NCBI GenBank assembly: GCA_030666885.1
Contig: DAOUWY010000023.1
Location: 1 to 13,786, forward strand
Length of the DNA: 13,786 bases
Direction of reading: 5' to 3'
DNA from: Methanosarcinales archaeon
GTDB taxonomy: Archaea; Halobacteriota; Methanosarcinia; Methanosarcinales; Methanocomedenaceae
Shown here one piece after another: positions 7,550 through 13,216 of this stretch (within the stretch, counting starts at the first letter, position 1; each line of letters starts with the position of its first letter). Both the position numbers and the translations under genes were made by a program. The notes beneath the pieces are model-generated. The model made no database searches, had not been told where the DNA came from, and was given only the letters and a program-made list of their open reading frames with translations.

Positions 7550-7771
7550 TTATGCCTCTGCCTTTACAACTGTAGGCATTTCCAATTTGAGCCCAGTCAG
7601 ATCTTCCAATTTGAACTTGCTTTTCAAATTGAGGATTTCTATCCCTACTACCTTTCAATTTGCATCGTAATCGACAATGAGACCTTTATTTATTTCCTCA
7701 CTTTCCTTGATTGCATCCTCGCTAATTCTAAAGTAAAGTGCATCGCTTTCTAAATCAACTCTAATTCTCAT
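7550..7771 (-). pseudogene. DUF2283 family protein with an in-frame TGA
   Basis: From ATG 7771 the frame reads MRIRVDLESDALYFRISEDA, then IVDYDAN, a TGA at 7655-7657, then KVVGIEILNLKSKF, and ends in TAA at 7550-7552. Intact DUF2283 proteins have a Gly at the interrupted position (D-x-x-G-x-V-V-G-I-E-I-L), so GGA to TGA is the likely change. The total of 73 residues is normal for this family of small proteins. DUF2283 genes often follow DUF4258 genes and are treated as antitoxin-like partners. GAGG at 7780-7783 serves ATG 7771; an earlier in-frame ATG at 7789 overlaps the stop of the upstream gene as ATGA, indicating translational coupling. Probably broken; a short product of 38 residues would otherwise result. 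Confidence 0.7.
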
Positions 7772-7785
7772 TTTCGATTCCTCAA

Positions 7786-8014
7786 TCATTTATCATAAAA
7801 CATTTTTATTATAATATATGGTTCTTCTCTTCCTTTAACAACAACTCTTAAACCACTTTTATCAATTTTTTTTAAATGCACGCCATTTTTCAGTTTCTAT
7901 TTCATCATTTTCTGACCAATCTCGTTCGTTCAATGCAGATATGATTTCTTCTCTGGTAAATTGTCTTTCATTTAGCATATCTTTAACATAATTGGTAAAG
8001 TTGACTTTGATCAT
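7786..8014 (-). pseudogene. DUF4258 family (toxin-like) gene with a one-base frameshift
   Basis: From ATG 8014 the frame gives MIKVNFTNYVKDMLNERQF and continues to EKWRAFKKN before stopping. In the next frame it carries on as KKIDKSGLRVVVKGREEPYI and ends IKMFYDK, TGA at 7786-7788. Joined, this is a 75-residue protein with the DUF4258 pattern: helix with R-E-x-x-x-x-A-L, then the GLRVVV and YIIIKM strands. The break is at a run of eight A residues (plus-strand T run 7866-7873); seven would restore the frame. DUF4258 is related to RelE/MqsR-type RNase toxins. An indel in a homopolymer may be a real mutation, a sequencing error or, less likely, programmed slippage. The gene overlaps its DUF2283 partner by ATGA. 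Confidence 0.65.
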
Positions 8015-8020
8015 TTGTTG

Positions 8021-8209
8021 CTATTGTAAATTGCCAGTTACATCGAAATCATTACTGTCAATAAGATACTCTTTTGAAGCATTTATTGCATCATCTTCTG
8101 TTATTACATCATTATTACCTACTGAATCTGCTGAAGATATCAGGTTAAAAGATAATGATGTTACCAATATTATTGAAAAAACAAGGACTAATCTTTTCAA
8201 AGTCTCCAT
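8021..8209 (-). CDS. Short secreted protein, probably a truncated PepSY-type protein
   Basis: A 62-residue ORF starting METLKRLVLVFSIILVTSLS, a clear Sec signal peptide with probable cleavage after ISSA (near residue 27). The mature part (NDVITEDDAINASKEYL, then DFDVTGNLQ) looks like the first helix and turn of a PepSY-like domain, and stops with TAG just where the beta strands should begin. AAGGTGATATT immediately before the ATG is a strong ribosome binding site, matching the complement of the archaeal 16S 3' end. The stop lies 6 bases before the DUF4258 start, suggesting that the DUF4258-DUF2283 pair replaced or interrupted the rest of this gene. Export is well supported; the PepSY assignment is tentative because so little of the domain remains. 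Confidence 0.5.
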   Translation of the reverse strand: METLKRLVLVFSIILVTSLSFNLISSADSVGNNDVITEDDAINASKEYLIDSNDFDVTGNLQ

Positions 8210-8281
8210 AATATCACCTTATTATTGAACGAGTCCAACGATTGGTAAACTTATCTCCAAAATGAATATAATCTGTACGTA

Positions 8282-8293
8282 TTTATATATAAA
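8282..8293 (+). promoter_or_regulatory. TATA box for the ccmD-ccmE genes
   Basis: TTTATATATAAA is a strong archaeal TATA box. A transcript starting about 25 bases downstream would begin near 8315, which argues against the ATG at 8262 as start of the ccmD-like gene and for GTG 8349 or ATG 8388. Confidence 0.55.
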
Positions 8294-8348
8294 CAGTAAA
8301 ATATCCGGATTAACTATAAGTTCCATAAATACATGTAGATTCGATATT

Positions 8349-8504
8349 GTGGAAACTCTAATATCAAACTTGGTATATGCCAGATCCATGTTAACAGCAT
8401 TTGGTATTGTATGGGTTGTTTTCCTTGTCTATATTTTCATGCTCTTACAGACACGAAAACAGCTCAACAGGCAGATGGAATTATTAGGACGCCTTAAGGA
8501 TTAG
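8349..8504 (+). CDS. ccmD: CcmD-like small membrane protein
   Basis: A small protein with one transmembrane helix (MLTAFGIVWVVFLVYIFML) followed by a basic, helical tail (QTRKQLNRQMELLGRL). This is the layout of CcmD, the small System I subunit that associates with the CcmABC haem-handling complex. The assignment is strengthened by ccmE starting 39 bases downstream. The start is uncertain: GTG 8349 gives 51 residues, ATG 8388 gives 38, and ATG 8262 would give 80 but would put the TATA box inside the gene and add a stretch with no protein-like character. No good ribosome binding site is visible for any of them. CcmD sequences are poorly conserved, so the name rests on topology and context. Confidence 0.6.
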   Translation: METLISNLVYARSMLTAFGIVWVVFLVYIFMLLQTRKQLNRQMELLGRLKD

Positions 8505-8543
8505 ATATCTTGAAAAAATAATTGATATTCGGAAAAAAATACC

Positions 8544-8915
8544 ATGAGGAAAAAAGATAAGGTTACGATTTCTGTTGTAGCAATCATACTTATAGGCATC
8601 ATCGGAATGTGGGGGCTGGACTTTTCATCGGAATACCTCACAGTGACTGAAGTTACCCAAAACGTTACAGCTTATATTGACCAGCCAGTATATATCACAG
8701 GTAATGTGAAGCAGGGTACGTTAAATATCGGTACAGAAGAAACTGGTTTCATATTGACAGATGGTAATGCAGATATTGAGGTATTATACCGCGGTGACCG
8801 CCCTGACGGACTGGGCGACGGTGAGAAAGTATCTGTAAGGGGAATTCTGGTATCAGGGAATAAAGTAGAGGCTAATTTCCTTGTAATGGGATGTCCTTCA
8901 AAATATGGGGTATAA
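8544..8915 (+). CDS. ccmE: Cytochrome c maturation haem chaperone CcmE, CxxxY variant
   Basis: A 123-residue periplasmic-type haem chaperone anchored by an N-terminal helix (about residues 7-24, VTISVVAIILIGIIGMWGL). The OB-fold is visible as VYITGNVKQGTLNI (49-62), FILTDGNADIEVLYRG (69-84) and GEKVSVRGILVSGNKVEA (93-110). It ends in CPSKY (117-121): Cys117 replaces the covalently haem-binding His of the bacterial HxxxY motif. This CxxxY form is the known variant of System I in archaea and some bacteria. CcmE takes haem from CcmC and passes it to CcmF for attachment to apocytochromes outside the cytoplasmic membrane. It is in line with the ccmD-like gene; ccmA, B, C and F are not in this window. 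GGAAA near 8531 is only a weak ribosome binding site. Confidence 0.92.
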   Translation: MRKKDKVTISVVAIILIGIIGMWGLDFSSEYLTVTEVTQNVTAYIDQPVYITGNVKQGTLNIGTEETGFILTDGNADIEVLYRGDRPDGLGDGEKVSVRGILVSGNKVEANFLVMGCPSKYGV

Positions 8916-8966
8916 CCGGGATATAACTTCATGTTCACTTTTGCTCTAAAAGGATGTTGGGAATAA

Positions 8967-10145
8967 ATGAGAGTATATGATAAATCATACATTAAACTAA
9001 ACGCCAATACAGAGAACGGTAAAGTGCAATTAGTGCCGGAAGGCACACTTTCGCCAGTGGCAAAACCAATCGTTAACCGTATTAACAAACTATTCCTCGA
9101 AGAAAAACCAATTTCTGTTGACGAGAAGAAGATCATCTTCTCATCCTGGGCCCCCCCTATACCCAGTACTGCCTTTGACCGCCTGATATCTGCCCTGGTC
9201 GCTTCAGTATTGAAAAAAAGGGTGCCGGACCAGTCATCTATTGGCATCACCATGCGCTGTCCCAACAAGTGCATCCACTGCGGCGCTGCTGATATTATTG
9301 CAGACCCCGAACTCTCATTAGACGAAGTCAACAGGGTGATCGATGAATCCATTGAACTTGGCTCATACCTGATATCCTTTGACGGCGGCGAGCCCATGCT
9401 CAGGCATGACCTGGCAGACATGGTCAGGCATGTGGATAAGTCAAGGGCCATTGCCACCTCTTTCTCGTCCGGGTACGGGCTGACCCCTAAAAAGGCTGAA
9501 GAACTAAAAGCGGCAGGATTGTATGCTGTGAGGATCAGTATTGACAGCCCCCGCAAAGAGGAACACGAAAGGGTGAGGGGACGGGCAGGCTCATATGATG
9601 ATGCAATGAATGGCATTGATAATGCCCTTGCAGCCGGTATCCTTACTGATATGTTCGTGGTGGTTTCGCCTGATAACATTGACGAGCTTGAGGATTTCTA
9701 TACTCTTGCAGAGAATAAGGGCATGCACGAGATGTCACTCTATGAGATCATTGCAGTGGGGCGGTGGCTGGACCATGAGGACGAGACCATCGGTCCCAGT
9801 GACGTGGACAGGCTGGGACGGTTCCAGAAGGAAAAGAACAAGCTCAGGGACGGACCCCGTATTACTGCATTCCCATACTTCATGGGCCCTGACATGTTCG
9901 GCTGTTTTGCAGGTAGAAGGTGGGTACATATCACATCCGGAGGCGATGTGCTGCCCTGTGCTTATACGCCGCTCAAGTTCGGGAATATAAGGGATGAACC
10001 GTTGAAAGATATCTGGAAACGTATGGGTAAAACCTACAGGAAAACCCCCCCATCATGCCTGATGCGCGACATGGAATTCAGGAACCGGTATATTCATTCA
10101 ATACCTGAAGGTGCTACGATGCCATTTGATATGGTTGGTAAGTGA
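8967..10145 (+). CDS. Radical SAM/SPASM-type protein
   Basis: A 392-residue radical SAM enzyme. The [4Fe-4S] motif CxxxCxxC is CPNKCIHC (Cys98, 102, 105), late in the chain because about 90 residues precede it. GGEP at 140-143 and VRISIDSP (188-195) are the usual barrel motifs. Towards the C-terminus, GCFAG (Cys313), GDVLPCAYTPLKFGNIRDE (Cys331) and PPSC (Cys364) look like a SPASM or twitch domain for an auxiliary cluster. Family members modify peptides or carry out steps of cofactor and haem synthesis (AhbC/AhbD, NirJ, PqqE). It follows ccmE by 51 bases in the same direction, which makes haem chemistry possible but not shown, and no precursor peptide gene is visible next to it. Start ATG 8967 has GGATGTTGGG upstream. 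Composition is host-like. Substrate unknown. Confidence 0.85.
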   Translation: MRVYDKSYIKLNANTENGKVQLVPEGTLSPVAKPIVNRINKLFLEEKPISVDEKKIIFSSWAPPIPSTAFDRLISALVASVLKKRVPDQSSIGITMRCPNKCIHCGAADIIADPELSLDEVNRVIDESIELGSYLISFDGGEPMLRHDLADMVRHVDKSRAIATSFSSGYGLTPKKAEELKAAGLYAVRISIDSPRKEEHERVRGRAGSYDDAMNGIDNALAAGILTDMFVVVSPDNIDELEDFYTLAENKGMHEMSLYEIIAVGRWLDHEDETIGPSDVDRLGRFQKEKNKLRDGPRITAFPYFMGPDMFGCFAGRRWVHITSGGDVLPCAYTPLKFGNIRDEPLKDIWKRMGKTYRKTPPSCLMRDMEFRNRYIHSIPEGATMPFDMVGK

Positions 10146-10146
10146 A

Positions 10147-10170
10147 ACCTGGAAGATATTTATTCCAGGT
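10147..10170. terminator. Perfect 8-bp hairpin between convergent genes
   Basis: ACCTGGAA (10147-10154) and TTCCAGGT (10163-10170) pair perfectly around an 8-base AT-rich loop, starting two bases after the radical SAM stop and 35 bases from the end of pscS. A 10-bp palindrome TGTAATTACA follows at 10187-10196. A two-way transcript end is the natural reading for convergent genes. Confidence 0.5.
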
Positions 10171-10204
10171 GAAAATTACACATACCTGTAATTACACTGA
10201 CCTG

Positions 10205-11353
10205 TTATGGATTGATGATCTCATCAAAGGCAGACACCACCGTTTCCAGGTCATCCCTGGATACTCCGAAGGTGCTGAGCTTGAAGAACTTTGTCAGCCC
10301 GGCCTTGATGCCATGTATCCTGCGGGCCTTCAATTCCTTGTAAAGGAAATACCGCCCGCCTTTTGCTGTCTGTGACATCTCGTACAGCACAGGCGCTTCA
10401 AAGAACATCAGGTCGTGGTTGTGGGGCTTATCCCCCATCTGTACCAGTCCCAGGCCTTCCAGCTGGGAAGAGAACCACCTGGCATTTTCGACTTCCTCAT
10501 CCCAGTGCCTGGTACGCTCCACCACTTTTGGAAAGGATGCGAGCATTGTCATGATAGTAGCACCCCTGGCAGTACATCCCAGCATTTCGATCTCCTTGGC
10601 CTTATTTGTAGGTGATTTCTCAAATACTTTACCTGAATATTCTTCTGATACCCCGAGCACGCCTATCGGACCGGATGCTGCCATGGACTTATGCCCGCTG
10701 CCAACTATGAAATCAACACCCAGCTCTTTTGCATTTACAGGCATCCTGCCTACTGAATATGCACCGTTCAGGATCAAGGGTACATCGTACTGGTGGCATA
10801 TGGCTGCTATTTTTTTAACATCAGGCAGGTTGCCGTAGTTACCGTCGGGATATGTGACCAGCGCCAATGTGGGAGAATTGCCCGATTCCCTGATTACTTC
10901 TTCAATAGTATCGGCATATCCATCAGCCTCTGTACGGTAATCAGGAGAACCGGAATTGGGTACGGCCTTGATATTGAGCCTTGCACGCTGTGCGGCTACG
11001 TATGAGGAATAATGTGCGCTCTGGTCAAGGACTATCCAGTCCCCGTCCTTTGTCATGGAGTGCATGATTGCGAACTTGGACTCCCTGGCACCATTGGTCA
11101 CCCTGGCCTCATCAATGCCAAGGAACCGGGGCAAGGCTTTATGTATAAAATCATGGATAGGCGGTGTCTTTATCTGGTCCAGGGCACCGGGACAGAAATC
11201 ACATATTGAATATCCGTCACCCCACTCCACCAGTGCCGCCCTGGCCTCGTCGGTCAGTATCCCACCGCGTTGAAGTGGGTCGATATTTATGGTTCCACAG
11301 GTGGAACGTTTGATACTTTTGAATTTCTGGAGATATTGGTCAATATTATCCAT
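10205..11353 (-). CDS. pscS: O-phospho-L-seryl-tRNA:Cys-tRNA synthase (SepCysS)
   Basis: A PLP-dependent enzyme that converts Sep-tRNA(Cys), made by SepRS, to Cys-tRNA(Cys), the second step of the indirect cysteine route in methanogens and relatives. It has 382 residues, the full family length. The PLP lysine is in GSGHKS (Lys222). The functional cysteines known in the family are present: Cys51 and Cys54 in CDFC, and Cys260 in MLGC; in studied enzymes these act in sulfur transfer and bind an Fe-S cluster. RSTCGTINIDPLQRGG near the N-terminus and TNGARE (86-91) are also characteristic. It is monocistronic here and convergent with the radical SAM gene. SepRS (sepS) and pscC-type partners are not in the window. 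TATA-like elements lie upstream at 11419-11462. Confidence 0.95.
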   Translation of the reverse strand: MDNIDQYLQKFKSIKRSTCGTINIDPLQRGGILTDEARAALVEWGDGYSICDFCPGALDQIKTPPIHDFIHKALPRFLGIDEARVTNGARESKFAIMHSMTKDGDWIVLDQSAHYSSYVAAQRARLNIKAVPNSGSPDYRTEADGYADTIEEVIRESGNSPTLALVTYPDGNYGNLPDVKKIAAICHQYDVPLILNGAYSVGRMPVNAKELGVDFIVGSGHKSMAASGPIGVLGVSEEYSGKVFEKSPTNKAKEIEMLGCTARGATIMTMLASFPKVVERTRHWDEEVENARWFSSQLEGLGLVQMGDKPHNHDLMFFEAPVLYEMSQTAKGGRYFLYKELKARRIHGIKAGLTKFFKLSTFGVSRDDLETVVSAFDEIINP

Positions 11354-11641
11354 ATTTTACCACTGATATGTTATTACTTTTTGAATTTTTTTTTCTGCTT
11401 TTTTTAGTCATAGAATATCGATATAAAAATCAATACTTTTTTATTTCGAACAATATATAAATTTTTAATATTTAATGTTTTGCATCTTTGGACGTTGGCC
11501 TGGACTTCATGGTGTGTTTGTCCTGGCTGTCACTATAAAAAGTCAAAACATTTCCATATTGTCATATAGCACTACACCCTGGTATTACCACCAACGGCTG
11601 TTATAGTAGGATTACCCCGAATGAAAGGGGTAGCCGATTAG
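11354..11641. other. Intergenic region with pscS promoter and a small hairpin
   Basis: No gene is visible. On the minus strand, TATA-like sequences lie at about 11419-11428 and 11453-11462 and could drive pscS. Plus-strand T runs (11384-11407) would be A runs in the pscS leader. On the plus strand, TACCCC-N8-GGGGTA (about 11613-11632) is a small hairpin directly before the aminotransferase remnant. The rest shows no recognisable coding sequence. Confidence 0.4.
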
Positions 11642-12019
11642 GCAATAAAGGCAGGTGAGACCAGGTACACCCAAAGCATGGGACTGCTCCGGATAAGGGA
11701 ATCAGTTGCCGGATACTACAACCGGAAGTTCAACATCGACCTGGGTGCCGGGCAGGTCATCATCACATCAGGTACAAGCCCGGCCATGTTGATGCTGTTC
11801 ATGGGCCTGCTGGATAAAGGGGATGAGGTCGTGATGTCCAACCCATATTATTCAGCCCATCCCAATTTCCATGTAAATTTGAAGCCGCTGTTCGGTAAGG
11901 TATCGACGCTGAGTAAGAAATTCGGCTCTGTCAAACATAAGCATGTCTGCAGGACAGACAAGCGGCTGGCAAAGATTGACGGGCTGGTGAATGAGGCGCT
12001 GGATGAGGCTGGGTATTGA
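11642..12019 (+). pseudogene. Class I/II aminotransferase remnant with an unrelated tail
   Basis: The frame after a TAG at 11639-11641 reads AIKAGETRYTQSMGLLRIRE, then ESVAGYYNRKF, ITSGTSPAMLMLFMGLLDKGDEVV and NPYYSAHPNF. This is the early part of a fold-type I aminotransferase (aspartate/aromatic type), equivalent to about residues 55-120 of a 380-residue enzyme. After PNF the sequence stops looking like an aminotransferase: about 45 residues (HVNLKPLFGKVSTL and onward to KRLAKIDGLVNEALDEAGY) belong to something else that I cannot name. The PLP lysine and all later motifs are absent, so it cannot be active as an aminotransferase. ATG 11678 would be the first internal start. A deletion joining two genes, or a decayed gene, explains it best. 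Confidence 0.65.
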
Positions 12020-12195
12020 TATTTGCTGAATATTGTAAGCAGCGATTTGATCAGTGAGATTGTACAGAGTGGAACGGGCACCTTGGTAGAATGAAGGCGA
12101 AAGGGGGCGGGGTCTGAAAATTAATATTCAATAGACACAGATTTACACCTACTATTGTTTTACTATTCTTCTAAAAGTTTTTCGATAATCTTAAA

Positions 12196-12214
12196 TGTCA
12201 AGAATTTGTTGACA
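12196..12214. promoter_or_regulatory. TGTCAA-N7-TTGACA palindrome before the 298-residue gene
   Basis: A perfect 6-bp inverted repeat with a 7-base AT spacer, ending 7 bases before ATG 12222. Its position suits an operator for a repressor or a hairpin at the translation start. The rest of 12020-12221 shows no gene I can support; a short continuation of the preceding frame (12020-12091) after the TGA could be more of the decayed gene. Confidence 0.4.
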
Positions 12215-12221
12215 TTATTTT

Positions 12222-13118
12222 ATGTCACTAAAATCCACGGGATTCGATAAAGAATACCTAATAAAAATCAATAATTTATTATTCTTTGATATCTGGCAAA
12301 ACGAAACAATGAATTTAGAACAAAGAGACCTGTTAAAAGATATTGTCAAAAATAATTTAAATATACTTTATGGTAGGAAAAGATACAAAGAAATAATAAA
12401 TATCGGTCTAAATCATCCATCGACATATGAAATCGATAATCAAACATTAATGTTTGGTCCTGCTGGTAATTTCCCGAAATGTCCTGAGATAATAATATCC
12501 GGTATTTCTACTTCTATTACCGCCGCAAATGGAATCGCACTTAACTTAAAGAAAAAAAACATCGACTTATTGAATGTAAATGAGCTTAGAGAAATTTATA
12601 TACATAATATATATAAAGGTGGGATGTATAAACAATTTAAAAAAGAATGGAAATATAGGTCAAATGGAAGTATGTATAAAAGAGATTTTCATGATTTATT
12701 TGATATAATTGAAGGAAAAAAAGTCATTTCTAAAGAGTCAAAAATAATGGTTACACAAGCAACCTTACATGGAATTGCTACTTATCATGATGATAGATGG
12801 CATGAAAGAACAGCATGGTCTGCACCTTCAACAAAAGTATTTAAGAGTAAGGTAGCAGAGCATTTATTCATTGATTTTTTTCTTGAATCGGTGGTAATAG
12901 AACGGTTTATTAATAATCCTAAATCAAAATTCTTATTTTTAATGGGAAATGATATATATAATAAAGTAAAAAAATCTTTTAATAAAGAACTCTACAAATC
13001 ATTATCAGGAGACAATGTTATTTTTTGTGATAATGTAAACAAGGATTTCAAATTAGAAGATTTTGATGAAAAAGTTAATTCAAAATATATCATAAAAATT
13101 AAGCATCCTGCAGCATAG
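12222..13118 (+). CDS. AT-rich 298-residue protein of unknown function, possibly UDG-like fold
   Basis: I do not recognise this protein with certainty. Its layout hints at the uracil-DNA-glycosylase-like superfamily: a hydrophobic strand ending in a small-residue loop, PEIIISGISTSITAANG (88-104), a second strand and helix KFLFLMGNDIYNKVKK (236-251) like the V-x-x-LG-x-x-A element, and the C-terminal motif KHPAA (294-298), which matches the HPA/HPS motif of family 4/5 glycosylases. Unlike those, it ends right at HPAA, has no FeS cysteines and is longer in the middle, where HGIATYHDDRWHERTAW (183-199) is rich in His, Asp and Trp. The gene is strikingly AT-rich with many AAA, ATA and AAT codons, unlike the neighbouring pscS, so it is probably acquired. 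It precedes an ATPase gene in the same direction. The coding call is firm; the fold suggestion is weak. Confidence 0.7.
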   Translation: MSLKSTGFDKEYLIKINNLLFFDIWQNETMNLEQRDLLKDIVKNNLNILYGRKRYKEIINIGLNHPSTYEIDNQTLMFGPAGNFPKCPEIIISGISTSITAANGIALNLKKKNIDLLNVNELREIYIHNIYKGGMYKQFKKEWKYRSNGSMYKRDFHDLFDIIEGKKVISKESKIMVTQATLHGIATYHDDRWHERTAWSAPSTKVFKSKVAEHLFIDFFLESVVIERFINNPKSKFLFLMGNDIYNKVKKSFNKELYKSLSGDNVIFCDNVNKDFKLEDFDEKVNSKYIIKIKHPAA

Positions 13119-13130
13119 GCCACATATATT

Positions 13131-13184
13131 TTTATCGTATATATGCGATAAAATCTACAAAATTTATCGACTATAAACGATAAA
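13131..13184. promoter_or_regulatory. Two tandem TTTATCG-N8-CGATAAA palindromes (operator pair)
   Basis: TTTATCG and CGATAAA flank 8 bases at 13131-13152 and again at 13163-13184. Each site is a perfect 7-bp inverted repeat of 22 bp, and the copies are offset by 32 bp, about three helical turns, so a dimeric protein would bind both on the same face. The spacers (TATATATG, ACTATAAA) are A/T-rich and may hold the TATA box. They sit 33 bases before ATG 13217, between two same-strand genes. A repressor-controlled promoter for the ATPase is the likely role. Confidence 0.6.
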
Positions 13185-13216
13185 CTTATTAACCTCCGGA
13201 GTACATACAACATTGT

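Noticed and set aside
7452..7753. Open frames on both strands across repeat B and DUF2283
   Set aside because: They overlap the DUF2283 remnant in other frames and translate to repeat and low-complexity sequence; the DUF2283 motif settles the frame.
8672..9679. A 335-codon open frame on the minus strand opposite ccmE and the radical SAM gene
   Set aside because: It spans two well-supported plus-strand genes, has serine- and leucine-rich low-complexity sequence and shows no recognisable motif; it is an antisense shadow.
10419..10838. Plus-strand open frames opposite SepCysS
   Set aside because: The minus-strand SepCysS gene is unambiguous across the whole stretch; these frames have no protein family character.
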